Assembly: GCF_036588685.1 (NCBI RefSeq)
Contig: NC_086374.1
Span: 22,188,886 to 22,252,885, forward strand
Direction: 5' to 3'
DNA length: 64,000 nt
From: Mytilus trossulus
Lineage: Eukaryota > Mollusca > Bivalvia > Mytilida > Mytilidae
Positions 37,901 to 50,065 of the stretch are shown here, piece after piece. Every line of letters begins with the position of its first letter. Positions within the stretch are counted from its first letter, which is position 1. A model generated the notes under the pieces. That model did no database searches and was not told the origin of the DNA. It saw only the letters and a list, made by a program, of their open reading frames with translations. The position numbers and the translations under genes were made by a program.

Positions 37901-40900
37901 ACAAATTTAGACATTCATTTAGAGACTTTTGGTCACCATCCAGGACCAGGGAAGAATCATCAGCATATTGACTCAATAAAAATTCTGAGTCGTTAATAAC
38001 TACACCAGCAACATCAGGGTAATTTTTAATAGCTGCACTGAGTAATTCAAAAACTAAAATAAATAGATAAGGAGACAGAGGATCCCCTTGACAAACCCCT
38101 CTTTTCAATGAAAAAAAATCTGAAATATATCCGTTGATTAACACTGCACTAGAGGCATCACAGTAGCATGCCTTAATCCGACTTATAAATGTTTGGTCAA
38201 AGCCATAAAACTGCAATGCCTCTAGTATAAAAGACCATTCGACCGTGTCGAAAGCTTTTTCAAAATCGACTAAAAGTAAAAGTCCAGGAATGTCGTCTTC
38301 CTCCATCTTTTCCATTAGATCATAAATAAATCTTGTACATTCACCTATGTACCTACCTTTAAGAAATCCTTTTTGTGTTTGACTTATTATATTTACCAGC
38401 ACCTTTTTTAGTCTATTTGCTAAACTTGCTGTAGCTATCTTATAGTCTACACACAAAAGTGTGATAGGTCGCCAGTTCTTTAAATAAAATTTTGACTTAC
38501 CCTCCTTTGTGTGATTGAGAACTTTCCATATTCTAAAGCCTCATTTAAACATCTTACCAGTGGTATCTTAATATCATTCCAAAAGAATTTATAGAATTCA
38601 ACAGTAAATCCATCTATACCAGGTGATTTGGAATTCTTCATAAGTTTTAGAGAGGACAGACATTCCTGCTACTGGTGTTAAAAGTCCCTCACAGGAACCC
38701 ACCTCTTCCTCATTCGGTTTTGTAATAAAAGGATTATCATGTTGAAGAAATGTGTCCCTGTGAGTTTCAAGTAACAATGGTTTACAACTAGTATATAATT
38801 TTTTATAAAACTGTTTTTGCTCATTTCTAATAGTACTAGGATCTGTTATCTCAGTCTCGTCCTCCAAAATAAGTTTGGGAATAATTTTTTCTGTGTAATG
38901 TTTTTTTTTCCAAATTACAAAAATAGTTACTTCCCTTTTCCCCCTCTACTTGCCATCTTGACCTTAGCTCTTGTAATTATCCCTTTTACATTTTTTCCCT
39001 CAATATTTTTAATTCTAGTTCGATCCCTTCCCTTTCTTGCTGATGGCAAGTTATTCTCCAAAAGTTTTTCATCTAATAATGATATCTTATATAGTAAATC
39101 TTTTTCTTTTTTATTTCCTTCTTTTTTCTGGAAAGACGAAAATGAGATTGCAGACCCACGGACTTTCATCTTAATCATATCCTATAAAAGCTGATAGCTT
39201 ATACTAAACTGTTTATCCTCTGTCTCAATATCCATAGATGGATCAGACTCATATTCTTCAATAACAGTTTTGATGTCCCCTTTTACTTTCTCAATAAATT
39301 CAGTTTCCCTTAAAAGACTGTTATTAAATTTCCATGTACCCTTCCCTCTTATCTGACTAGAAAACTTTAAATTAATCAATACAGGAGAATGATCCGATCT
39401 ATAACTTATTCCTATATCTGATGAAACTACAAATGCTTCTATATCTGATGTAATCATGAAGTAGTCCAAACGACTTTGTTTGTGATTTGGACCCCGCCAT
39501 GAGTACCTTTTATCAAAAGGGTGCTGTTGGCGCCATATATCTAATAGATCTAGTTCATGCATTACCTCATGAATCTTGGCTTTTGACTGGGGGTTGTTTT
39601 CACTTCTATAATGTAATGTGTCCATGTCATAGTCTTGAACAACATTCCAATCTCCCGCTTCTACAATTGATGAATTGCTGTAGCAGGATATTTTGTGTTT
39701 TATGTTCTCAAAAAAGACTGGGTCATCATTATTCGGTCCATATATAGCTGCCAAAGTTATACGGTAGTCCTGAATGGTGATATCTAATATAATAAAATTA
39801 CCCATCAGGTCTATAGTTTCCTCATGAATCTTGAATTCGAAAGTATTTTTGAAAAAGAATAGCTACCCCTCTACTTTTACTAGAATAAGAACTAAATTTC
39901 CCCACATATCCCCATTCATGAAGCCATTGTTTTCCTTTTTCAGATGTGCTTTGGGTGTCTACTAATATAGTTATATCATATAAGTCCTTATATTTTGTAA
40001 ATATATCAATTCTTTTAACTGTTTCTGATAAACCCCTGCAGTTTACACTACCAATAGTTATAGTCGACATAATATAATAAAGTGGTTAAAAATGAGTAGC
40101 ATGAATAATATAAATATCTACAAGCACAATATATCAAAGCAGCATTAACAAAACATACACACATGCGTCTATAATATGTAAAAGTTGTTTCACAATGTTT
40201 CAATTTTTTACTTAAAGTTACCCCCACCACCCAAAGATTTTTTGTCGAAAGCACCATGCTATGAATAGAATGAGCATTACTTTTGTGCTAAAGTAGAAAC
40301 AAAAAATATATCATAAAAGTTCTGTAAATCTCCAAATTTTTATTTTTTTTTTCTCAATTTACATGTTTTAAATTTTAAATTTGTGTATTGTTTGTCTAAA
40401 GGAGAAGACAAACAAATAAAGATGAATTAATAATGTTAACATCGTGAAAGGAAAAACTGAAGAAAAAAGTAAATAACGAAAAAGAAACAACACAGAATAT
40501 TTAACAACACATAAACATGATAAACTTGTATTCACACAATGTAAACAAAACACATATAAATATATATACACACATGCGCCCCACATGCATTTACTGATAC
40601 AAGAACATACATCTATAATTTTTCCTGTCTGAATTTTTTGAACAGCACAGATTCACTACCTTTACATGTACATTCTCTTTATTTTGCATAAATATTGTAA
40701 GAAGAGTGCCAATTCTTAAGTATGAACATACCCAGATTCCACGAATCTTTTTATAGAAGTTTATTTTGTATACACATCAAAGTTGGATCCGTAATTTTAA
40801 TAATGAACTATCTAAAAGTGAATGTGAACCTTTGACCTGGTTTATATCATGTTGTAGTTATAACTACATGTATGTGTTGGAGAAAGCCTGTCAATTTCAA

Positions 40901-43900
40901 ATTAAATGCATGCTGGTAGGTTTATGCATACATGTATGGTTTGTTTCTAACTGGATCATAAATCCATGTAATCAGACTAGTTTTATCAAAGTATCTAAAC
41001 AGTCAATGAAAATTCGTTTTTACGTTTAGATCATAGATGATGCCGTGTATAGTGATTAAGATTTTACTTATATTTTATAGAATACGCTATATTGGGTGCA
41101 CTTTTGCATATCGGTATAGTGCCCAGTTTCTTCGTGGGTATCAATTTTCGTGGATTGCTGAAAACTTTTGTTTTTTGTGGATATTTGATTTCGTGGTTTT
41201 GCCAATCTCTGTATACAAAGTCTATTGAAATATGTTATTCATTGAACATTTGAATTCATGGTTCACATGTTCCCAAAAAACCCACAAAAAATGGTTACCA
41301 ACGAATGAAAATGAATCCACAGTATGATGTGAATCAAATACATGTACATGTACACTGTACTAAATCTGTTAACCGAACATCTATATTTACTGAGAGAGGG
41401 GACTCAGAATCTTGCTTATTGAATAAACCACATATACATACATTAAATATTGTGTTTGATGGGTTAATATAAAAAAACATTTCTTTGTAATATAGGGAAG
41501 CGTGGAAGAAACTTGGAGACAAGCCTAGAGAAATTGCCATGTTGGAATATATTTCACATATGACTTCACTTTACCCAGGATGGGAAGCAGAGGTGAATAG
41601 CATTATAGCAATGCATTAGTTATCCAGCTTGATAGATAGTTATAAAAATTGAATCACAACCATGTGAATATTTCCAGGAGTTGTATCTTATTAATTAGTT
41701 TTAATAGTATAATGTAAAATCCTATTTCTTTATAAATATATTGTGAAATTAATTTCAAAGATGAAACATTTTTCAAAAGTGGCCCATATTTTCTTATCAT
41801 CAAGTGCTATTGATGCTTTTAATTAGTTTAAAGTGATGGATACTCTCCAAATTTAAATATGTTTAGGTTTTTTTATGAAGGTTTATTGATAAAAAATTGT
41901 TGAACACAGTTTTGATTTCAGATGGACACCATTGATGATAAGCAACCTACTGGTGGACCATCCTGGGTATCAGTGAGCACCATGTCTAACACAGACCCAG
42001 AGTTAGACAATCAAAACAAGACAGTGTTTGATTGGTGTAAAGAGGGAGACATTAACCAAATGTCTAGAATACTGCAAAGTGAAAATATTGACATCAATGG
42101 GCTCGATGATGCAGTTAGTAATCAACAATTAATTATATTTAAAGTACTGAATACTGCATTGCACAATCCATTACATATATATAAAAGAGAAAAAAAACAG
42201 GTTTTGATTCATTTGTGAAATTTGGAACACATTTGATGAATTTGAACTACTGAGCCAATTTGAACTGAATTTCCCAAAAAAATTCTTTGTGGATTTTGTT
42301 GTTGTGAAGATTATATTAATCAAACCATGATATTTCAGATTTATGCCTTTTTAGCTCACCTGGCCCGAAGGGCCAAGTGAGCTTTTCCCATCACTTTGCG
42401 TCCGGCGTCCGTAGTCGTTGTTAACTTTTACAAAAATCTTCTCCTCTGAAACTACTGGGCCAAATTGAACCAAACTTGGCCACAATCATCATTGGGGTAT
42501 CTAGTTTAAAAAATGTGTGGCGTGACCCGGTCAACCAACCAAGATGGCCGCCACGGCTAAAAATAGAACATAGGGGTAAAATGCAGTTTTTGGCTTATAA
42601 CTCAAAAACCAAAGCATTTAGAGTAAATCTGACATGGGGTAAAAATGTTTATCAGGTCAAGATCTATCTGCCCTGAAATTTTCAGACGAATAGGACAACC
42701 CGTTGTTGGGTTGCTGTCCCTGAATTTGTAATTTTGAGGAAATTTTGCTGTTTTTGGTTATTATCTTGAATATTATTATAGATAGAGATAAACTGTAAAC
42801 AGCAAATATGTTCAGCAAAGTAAGATTTACAAATAAGTCAACATGACCGAAATGGTCAGTTGACCCCTTTAGGAGTTATTGCCCTTTATAGTCAATTTTT
42901 AACCATTTTTCGTAAATCTTAGTTATCTTTTACAAAATCTTCTCCTCTAAAACTACTGGGCCAAATTAATCCAAACTTGGCCACAATCATCTTTGGGGTA
43001 TCTTGTTTAAAAAATATGTGGCGTGACCTGGTCAACCAACCAAGATGGCCGCCACGGCTAAAAATAGAACAAAGGGGTAAAATGCAGTTTTTGGCTTATA
43101 ACTCAAAAACCAAAGCAATTAGAGCAAATCTGACATGGGGTCTAATTATTTATCAGGTCAAAATCTGTCTGCCCTGAAATTTTCAGACGAATCGGACAAC
43201 CCGTTGTTGGGTTGCTGCCCCTGAATTGGTAATTTTGAGGAAATTTTGCTGTTTTGGCTTATTATCTTGAATATTATTATAGATAGAGATAAACTGTAAA
43301 CAGCAATTATGTTCAGCTAAGTAAGATTTACAAATAAGTCAACATGACCGAAATGGTCAGTTGACCCCTTTAGGAGTTATTGCCCTTTATAGTCAATTTT
43401 TAACCATTTTTCGTAAATCTTAGTTTTCTTTTACAAAAATCTTCTCCTCTGACACAACTGGGCCAAATTAATCCAAACTAGGCAACAATCATCTTTGGGG
43501 TATCTTGTTTTAAAAATGTGTTCGGTGACCCGGCCATCAAATCAAGATGGCCGCAACAGCTTAAAATAGAACATAGGGGTAAAATGCAGTTTTTGGCTTA
43601 TAACTCAAATACCAAAGCATTTAAAGCAAATCTGATATGGGGTAAATTTTTTTATCAGATCAAGATCTATCTGCCCTGTAATTTTCAGATAAATCTGACA
43701 ACCCATTGTTGGGTTGCTGTCCCTGAATTGGTAATTTTAAGGAAATTTTTGCTGTTTTTGGTTATTATCTTGAATATTATTATAATTAGAGATAAACTGT
43801 TAACAGCAATAATGTTCAGCAAAGTAAGATTTACAAATAAGTCAACATGACCGAAATGGTCAATTGACCCACTAAGGAGTTATTGTCCTTTATAGTCAAT

Positions 43901-46224
43901 TTTTAACAATTTTCATAAAATTGGTAAATTTTTATTAACATTTTCCACTGAAACTACTGGGCCAAGTTCATTATAGATAGAGATAATTGTAAGCAGCAAG
44001 ACTGTTTAGTAAAGTAAGATTTACAAACACATCACCATCACTAAAACACAATTCTGTCATGAATCCATCAGCTTCCTTTGTTTAATATTCACATAGACCA
44101 AGGTGAGCGACACAGGCTCTTTAGAGCCTCTAGTTTTGACTTGGGACAGGCACATACAAAATTAATGTGGCGGGGTTAAACATGTTGGCAGGATCCCAAC
44201 TCTGGCAAAATCAATTTTATTAGACTGACACTGTTGATCACTGGATGTTGCATAATCATCAATAGTATCATTATAAAAATATTTATGGAACGAAAGGTTC
44301 AAAAAGATCTAGACAAGTTTTTTAAATTTCATTGGATATATAAATGTGGAAATGTATTATTTTAAGTATAAAGGTTTTAATAATATAAATACAATAGATT
44401 TGAAAAATGAACTGTAAACTATTGTTTGATTGAAATACTGTCTCTTTTAAGTCTCATGTGTGATATGTATCTTTTTGATTGCAGGGAATGGCCTTACTGC
44501 ACTGGGCTTGTGACAGAGGTTTAAGTGAAATGGTAGAATGTCTACTGAATAAAAAGGCAAATATTGATATCCAGGTAAGGACATTTTAGTTCATTGTAAG
44601 AAATATTCAGTTTCTGTAATCTCTGTATGGAATGACTGTGTTAGAAGTGTTTTTTTTATTGACCTCCAGTGCCCAAAATTTCCTGCATGTTTAGGATGAT
44701 AATTGTTATTGTCTTTTTAGAAATTATTTAAATTGGTAAAGAAATAGAATATCAAACAGATCATTCTTAGTAGTTACTGTATCTTTAAATAATGTGTTTA
44801 AAGGTGAAAATATCAACAAGCTGCATTTATTGTACGGATAGATCAGATTAAAACAATTTTTCAGTTATTTTTTTTTTTGTGATTTGATGATATATTAAGC
44901 CTGGAATTCTTGCCAAATCTCTGTTGTGCAGAAATTGAAATTCCAGGCTATGAACAGAGAAGCATTGACATCAATTGTGTCAAACAAAAATATAACTTCA
45001 AGCAGCACCCAAAACCTAAATTTCTACTTTTCTACTTGGCTAGACGTATAAGGGGAGGGTTAAGATATCAAAAACATGTTTAACCCGGCCGTATTTTTGC
45101 GCCTGCCCCAAGTCAGGAGCCTCTGGCCTTTGTTAGTCTTGTATTATTTTTAATTTTTGTTTCTTGTGTATAACTTGGAGTTTAGTATGGCCTTCATTAT
45201 CACTGAACTAGTATATATATTTGTGTAGGGGCCAGCTGAAGGACGCCTCCAGGTGTGTGAAATTCTCGCTGCATTGAAGACCTATAAGGGACCTTCTGCT
45301 GTTGTCTGTTCTATGGTCAGGTTGTTGTCTCTTTGACACATTCCCCATTTCCATTCTCAATTATATTGATTGAGCGAAAAATATTTTGCAAGTTCATAAA
45401 GTAAAAAGAGTCATTTCTGACGTTGAATGGGAGCATACCATTTCAATCATTAATTGAAGAAATGCCCTATCATCATACACTTATAGCATCTGATGATTTA
45501 AATGAAATGGTAAAATATTTAGTGAATTTAAGATGTTAAACAAGAAAATCTTATTATTGATAGGATGAAGACAAACAGACTCCACTTCATTATGGTGAGT
45601 TATATATTCTAACAAATGTTGCAAAATGAGAAACATATGATTGCTGCTGAAACATTAGCTCCTTGTTTTAAAATGTATATTACAGGAGGTAGAAGAGCTG
45701 CATAATCCACATCTATTATACAGATGCCTTACTGTTGGAAGTTTCTTCTCACATTAATTTGACCACTCTTTTTATGCTATAATGAGTTTAAGGAAAACCA
45801 TATTTAGAATATAGAATCATTGGAACTTTTACATATCTGTCCTGAAGGATAAACTTCACCTGAATCTGATTTTTTTGGGTCAATAATAATGTTAAGTAAG
45901 ATATTTAGTGCAAGTCAAATTTTGTATGTTGCATGAATTATAAATATGTTTTTTTCAATCTTTTAGATGAAAGGCAAAAGCATTATACTGATTAATTTTA
46001 TTTTTATGACTAATATTCTATGATTTAACCCCATGTTCCATGCATGTAATTGAAGTAATGAGAATCATGTTTTTTTTCTTACAGCTGTTAGTTGTGAACA
46101 TCCAAAGGTTGTACAGATATTGTTATCACATGGTGCCAACAGGTCACTGAAAGACAGTGATGGACTTTCACCGTCAGAGCTAGAGACTTCAGAAGAGATT
46201 AAGACGCTACTTGGAAGAACTTGA
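28915..46224 (+). CDS. ACBD6: Acyl-CoA-binding domain-containing protein 6
   Basis: Seven exons: 28915-29049, 36326-36390, 41496-41592, 41922-42113, 44485-44574, 45564-45594 and 46085-46224. All introns are GT-AG, phases 0, 2, 0, 0, 0 and 1. The sum is 750 nt, giving 249 aa. Exons 1-3 (residues 1-99) form the acyl-CoA-binding domain: LLYFYARYKQ, KKPGMFDFQGKQKWEAWKKL and LEYISHMTSLYPGW, the standard ACBP signature. Exons 4-7 form ankyrin repeats: KTVFDWCKEGDINQMSRIL (132-150), GMALLHWACDRG (164 on), DEDKQTPLHYAVSCEHPKVV and HGANRSLKDSDGLSP. Order and size match vertebrate ACBD6, which binds long-chain acyl-CoA and stimulates N-myristoyltransferase. The start has a good context (gccatcATGGCA); the frame stays open upstream to 28777, so a longer N-terminus is possible but unlikely. 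The long introns are loaded with transposable elements. Confidence 0.95.
29350..29480. repeat. Small inverted-repeat element with internal duplication
   Basis: 'gattactccaacggctgttt' 'tgcc' near 29360-29383 is mirrored by 'ggcaaaacagctgttgga' and 'cagagtaatc' near 29417-29465. Inside the right arm, 'gttggacgtcagagta' is repeated twice in tandem. It is probably a tiny foldback element. Confidence 0.6.
30595..31145. mobile_element. 551-bp MITE with terminal inverted repeats
   Basis: The left end is 'ggcagtggcgctccggcatt' and the right end reads 'ggagccggcaaaaatagcca' 'ctgcc'. The outermost 9 bp (ggcagtggc / gccactgcc) are perfect inverted repeats, and the CCGGCAAAA motif is repeated inward on both sides. 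Flanks are 'ataatgaaa' (30586-30594) and 'ataaagaaa' (31146-31154), an 8/9 match consistent with a 9-bp target duplication of Mutator-like type. No coding capacity. Confidence 0.82.
32183..34740 (-). mobile_element. Decayed Jockey/CR1-type LINE, antisense in ACBD6 intron 1
   Basis: The minus-strand reverse transcriptase is broken into frames 34296-33925 (KNDKSCGEDAVINEYIKA, NPKNFRPITIVSCLGKLF, ETQCGFRQG), 33913-33062 (FIDFEKAFDKIWRDGLWHKL, GVRQGENMSPFLFAVFLNDL, LYADDTVLMSE) and 33123-32320 (C-terminal zinc motif CNLCKLDIGDEFHYIINC). Frameshifts are needed at about 33920 and 33090. The 3' end is AATAAAG followed by an (AT)n tract (32183-32202), a microsatellite-type tail and not poly(A). Upstream of the RT (34440-34560) a second LINE C-terminal motif is fused in frame. 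The element is dead. Its family is inferred from the YADD block style, not searched. Confidence 0.85.
36878..40072 (-). mobile_element. Decayed L1/Tx1-like LINE with endonuclease, antisense in ACBD6 intron 2
   Basis: Minus-strand fragments in order: 40070-39822 and 39805-39182 (apurinic-type endonuclease: SVNCRGL, LAAIYGPNND, VEAGDWNVV, QSRLDYFMI, YRSDHSPVLINL), 39178-38927, 38867-38598 (linker), 38456-37311 (reverse transcriptase: FLKGRYIGECTRF, LLVDFEKAFDTVEW, GVCQGDPLSPYLFILVFELL, LSQYADDSSLVLDG) and 37141-36881 (C-terminus). At least five frame breaks make it non-functional, although the catalytic residues are still readable. The endonuclease block usually written ETH reads VDTQS here. 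The 3' boundary is not defined; a poly(T) near 36729-36738 may be the tail. Confidence 0.88.
41125..41325. repeat. Fragment of a MITE family
   Basis: 'gtatcaattttcgtggattg' and 'gatttcgtggttttgcca' followed by 'ggttaccaacgaatgaaaat' and 'gaatccacagtat'. The end matches the right terminus of the element at 53375-53585. The left end is degraded. Confidence 0.6.
42114..44484. other. ACBD6 intron 4
   Basis: Dominated by the tandem-unit element (42352-44136). Immediately after it, 44137-44200 is a fragment of the 'ctcctgacttgggacaggca' / 'ggcggggttaaacatg' repeat. Confidence 0.7.
42352..44136. mobile_element. Element with ~500-bp tandem units and inverted ends
   Basis: The left end 'agctcacctggcccgaaggg' and right end 'aaggtgagcgacacaggctc' are inverted at their core (GCTCACCTgg versus ccAAGGTGAGC). 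Inside are three near-identical units starting at 42420, 42922 and 43423 (spacing 502 and 501 bp), each with 'aaaatcttctcctctgaaac', 'aagatggccgcc', 'ggggtaaaatgcagttttt' and 'aagtcaacatgaccgaaatg', then a truncated fourth. It sits in ACBD6 intron 4. The 66-codon frames that recur once per unit reflect the repeat, not genes. I recognise the ends as a common bivalve element. A diverged relative is at 47080-47330. Confidence 0.85.
44940..45363 (-). repeat. Dispersed repeat, copy in ACBD6 intron 5
   Basis: Runs 'catgtttaacccggcc', 'tgccccaagtcaggagcctc', 'taacttggagtttagtatgg', 'gctgaaggacgcctccaggt', 'ggtcaggttgttgtctcttt'. The reverse complement of the same order is at 52545-52925. I recognise it as a frequent mussel repeat. 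It lies inside the intron between ACBD6 exons 5 and 6. Confidence 0.8.
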
Positions 46225-47079
46225 TATGAGCTACATTCACATGGCATTATTATATTACAAGTCAATATATATAGAAACAATCTGTTGTTATTGTTAATTA
46301 TTTTCATTAAATGTTTTATTTATTTTTATTTGCAACTATGGATAAGATGCATAATATTTTATGGTGACTTATAGCCATAATGCAGTTTTATGTAGAAAGA
46401 TTGAAGCTAGCCAGAGGTTGCTAAGAGGAGAAGGTTTGAGTTTCTGCAGGTTCAGGGAGGGTATGAAATGGGGAACAGATTGCATTATCTGTATATTATG
46501 TTCTTATTTTGCTGTGATATTGAAGTCATTATTTCAACATAATTGTTACATTTCATTCAATTAAACTTGCTAACTGACATTTGTGTTTACTAGAATGTTT
46601 TCCATATTCAGCACTAAGACAGGGAGCTGATATCGTAATGTATATTCCTCTTGTTTGAATTCTCAAATAGACACATATGACAAAAAGAATTGACTTAAGA
46701 TATACAATGTAACAGGTTTAGTCTCATAACAATGTTTTTGTGTCATGCATAAGGTCTTACACAAAATTTTGTGACATCTATCACAGATAAAGCAATTTAC
46801 TTCAATTAGTTCTTTGAAAATCTTATAAATGATTTGAATAATAATGTAATTGATATTTCATTGTACGTTTATTAAATATTTAAAACTCAGAACTTTCTGA
46901 AACCTGTAGCCAGTTTTGGCAAATAGGAATACTTCAAATGAAAACAAGAGGCATTATTTCTACTAACATGATCTTTTTAAAAAGAGTTTAGATTAAGTTT
47001 ATTATGGCTAATAGCATGTGATTTCAAATACATATTATATTTCCCATATTGTCTTTGATAAACTATGCATTTTGATTTT

Positions 47080-47330
47080 GTTTGCTCATCTGGACCATAC
47101 TTTGTCCATTTAGGGTCATTCCAGTTTCACTCAGTGTCCTTTGCCTTCTGTTTGCCAGAAAATTATTACAAAATTCTTCCTCTGTTAAATGACTTTGCTA
47201 AATTGAACCAAATTTGACCACAATCATCCTTGGAGTATCTTGTTGACAAAAATGTGTGATGATCCGATCAGCACATATATGGCAACCAACATGACAACAG
47301 AGACTAAAAAAAATATGATAGGGATTTTGT
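47080..47330 (+). repeat. Diverged single unit of the 500-bp repeat
   Basis: 'attcttcctctgttaaatga', 'aaattgaaccaaatttgacc' and 'acaatcatccttggagtatc' parallel the units at 42420-43920, with more divergence. Confidence 0.65.
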
Positions 47331-47521
47331 TTTATTTTGAATACTGTTCAAAAATTAATTGAAATCTGGAAGCAGCAGAAATGTTATGGTCAATTTTGAA
47401 CAAAATTTGAGTTATGATGAAGATTTTGTATAGATGTTTGTTTTTGTTATTGTTAATGAAACTATAGCTTATGCAGAGAAACTTGAAACAACAAAACTGA
47501 TAAAAAAATAAGATGTACATA

Positions 47522-47742
47522 TACTGTAAAGCGGGTTATTTTCGCGGGGTGCAAATTTTCGCTTATTTTCGCGGACAGAACTAAATCGCCAAAATAAATT
47601 CCGCCAAATTAAAGGTGAACATTCAAAGGTATTAATAAAAGTTTTTATTCGGCCAAAATAATAACCGCTAAAATATTTCGTATACCTTATTCAATGGAAA
47701 TCGCGAAATTGTACACCCGCGAAAATAACCCGCTATACGGTA
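47522..47742. mobile_element. 221-bp MITE with 27-bp TIRs
   Basis: The left end 'tactgtaaagcgggttattt' 'tcgcggg' is mirrored by the right end 'cccgcgaaaataacccgc' 'tatacggta' with two mismatches. The interior carries further inverted pieces ('cgccaaaata' / 'ggccaaaata'). No coding capacity. Confidence 0.85.
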
Positions 47743-49226
47743 ATTCAATATAGTAAAGTCTGCATTTGACCCCAAATATGAGTCAATGACCTTGATTGAC
47801 AGAAGTTACTTATTTATATTTTGTATATAAGTAGGAGAGATACTGTAAAAAAGATATAAGCAAAATAATGAGTCCTTACAAGAGTGTTTGTCTTTAAATG
47901 ACAATTTTGCATATGTTTTTATGTTTTTGGTCAATATGGTTAAAATTGTCAGTTTATAAGATAATGTTTGTCCTTGCATGATATTTTTTAACTTGTTTGA
48001 CAAAATTTCCAGCATGTTAGTGTTTTCAACAGGGTACTAGTTTGTGATTATGTCATTTTATAGGGAACCTATAGGATTAAGGCAATGATTGATATTTGGT
48101 ATGGAGTTATATGAAAATAGGCTCATCCCATTTTTTAAACATTATTTGGCTCTATATCTCTCCCTAATGGTCCAATGACTTTAAAACTTTTGCCAACTAA
48201 CTTATTAAAGTTTTAATTATGTCAATTTAAGGAAGCTGGCTTCTCATGTTTTGGATTATTTGTCAGATTTTGGGAATCCCCTGGTTTTATCCATTTGAAT
48301 GCCTTGAAAAAATTTGGACGGCAACCCCCATTTTTCTTTTTGTAAATCTTTTACATGTATAATGATAAGCCATCTTTAAAAGTCTTTAATAATTTTAATT
48401 ATTTTTTAACAGTTTTTGAGAACCTCAACTTGTCAATGATAAAGCTAAGAAAAGTCAAGAGAGAATATTTTCCTGCAAAAATTTCAATGGCTAATATTTC
48501 GAAAACAAGCACGGTGACCAATATTTTTTTTTTGCTCTTTGGACTCCTTTATTAATCCCCTATCAATATAAATTAGTGTTTTGAAAAGTTAATTACTTTA
48601 AAACTAAGAAGCGAACTCCCTTTAAAAGGGGAACCACAAGCTGTATGTCATTGATATTTGGAAGGTAATTGTATGAGCATGGACACATCTTGTTTCCTTT
48701 GAGATTATTTTGCTCCACTCGCTCAGTCATGGTATATCTACTTTATACTGTTGCATACTTTACCGGATTATGTTATTTATTAGGTAAGTTTAAGATGAAA
48801 GACTAATGAAAAGTAAATGATAATTGGTATGCAGTTGTCATAGCATTTGCTTGTCTTTTTTCCATGGAAATTATATTGCCGCCATCATAGTTCATAAGAC
48901 TTTTATATATTTTACTTGTAAAAGTCTGTGTTTCGGTCAGTTTACAACGAACCCCTTTTGACAAGTACTTGATAAGCATTAACATTTCTAATCAGTTCCG
49001 TAGAGGTTATTTGACCATACACTTTCATGTTTGGTGCATTAACTTGCATTGATAACTTATTAAAAAAAATGCCATTTTGATTTCACGATTCAAATTGTAC
49101 TAACAAAATTGCATAAAAAAAGACCTAAAATACAAAGAAGTTAAAAAGATTTCAAAACATATTTTGTCACTGAAACAGCTAGGTCAAATCGGCAGCTTTT
49201 ATGTCTAAATTGAGTTTTTAAATTAC

Positions 49227-49340
49227 TAGCTCATCTAGGGGCATTGTGTTTTTTTCGGTCTGTGCGTTCGTTCGTCCGTCTGTCCCGCTTCAGGTTTAAT
49301 TTTTCGGTCAAGTTAGCTTTTGATGACGTTGAAGCTAAAT
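49227..49340 (+). repeat. Dispersed repeat fragment
   Basis: 'tagctcatctaggggcattg' then 'tgcgttcgttcgtccgtctg' 'tcccgcttcagg' and 'ttcggtcaagttagctttt'. I recognise this as a recurrent mussel repeat. It runs directly into the 'cgcgcgtctgg' family. Confidence 0.6.
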
Positions 49341-50065
49341 CAAATTAACACTTACAAAACTTTTGAATTTTTGAAAAACAAAGGCTTTTCTACCTCAGGA
49401 ACAGATTACCTTAGCTGTAATTGGATTTTTTATATGAACTTTGGTCCTCAATCACAGGCACTTGTCTCAGAATTTTTTTCCCCTATATACCTTAGTGTTA
49501 CAATAAGGTATATAGGAAAAAATTTTCTGAGACAAGTGCCTGTGTCCTCAATGCCGTCTTCAACTTCGTACTTTATTTGGCTTTTTTTTTATAACTTTTT
49601 TGGATTCGAACGTCACTGACTAGTCTTTAGCAGACGAAACGCGCGTCTAGTGAACATAAAAAAATAATCTTGGTATCTATGATGAGTTTATTTACAACCA
49701 CTGGGTCGATGCAACTGCTAGTGGAGTTTTCATTCCCCGAGAGTATCACCAGCCCAGTAGTCAGCACTTCTGTACTGTGCTGACCATGAATTATCATTAA
49801 TATGCTCATTAAACTATAAATTAATTGTTTACAAATCTTTTAAATTTTATGAAATACGCAGACTTTTCTACCCTCATGAATAGATTACCTTAGCTGTATT
49901 TGGCAAAACTTTAAGGAATTTTGGTCCTCAATGCTCTTCAACGTCGTACTTTATTTGGCCTTTTAAACTTTTTTGGATTCGAGTGTCACTGATGAGTATT
50001 GTTGACGAAACGCGCATCTGGCGTAATTACAGAATTTAATCCTGGTATCTATGATGAGTTAAATT
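49340..50065 (+). repeat. Two tandem copies of the 'cgcgcgtctgg' repeat family
   Basis: Copy 1 is about 49340-49825 and copy 2 about 49826-50065. Shared blocks: 'aaggcttttctacctcagg', 'gattaccttagctgta', 'ttggtcctcaatg', 'cttcgtactttatttggc', 'gacgaaacgcgcgtct', 'tggtatctatgatgagtt'. Copy 1 continues into 'accactgggtcgatgcaact' and 'agcccagtagtcagcacttc'. Related copies: 57180-57950, 58340-58600, 56750-56870 (reverse), 63660-64000 (reverse). Confidence 0.8.
49453..49544. mobile_element. 92-bp palindromic MITE with 8-bp target duplication
   Basis: The left arm 'cacaggcacttgtctcagaa' and right arm 'ttctgagacaagtgcctgtg' are exact inverted repeats, and the arms continue inward through 'ctatatacctta' / 'taaggtatatag' to a 9-nt loop. 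Flanks are a perfect TCCTCAAT at 49445-49452 and 49545-49552. The tandem neighbour at 49922-49936 shows the empty site with one TCCTCAAT. An 8-bp duplication is typical of hAT transposition. Confidence 0.93.

Larger units (their letters stand above)
36391..41495. other. ACBD6 intron 2
   Basis: 5.1 kb, mostly occupied by an antisense L1-like LINE (36878-40072). From 40073 to 41495 there are no genes, only an AT-rich stretch and, at about 41125-41325, a fragment of the 'aatgaatccacagta' MITE family seen complete at 53375-53585. Confidence 0.6.

Noticed and set aside
42476-43850. Three near-identical 66- to 110-codon frames spaced ~500 bp apart that look like a small protein family
   Set aside because: They recur because the underlying 500-bp non-coding repeat unit recurs; substitutions are not codon-patterned and the third is extended only by loss of a stop.
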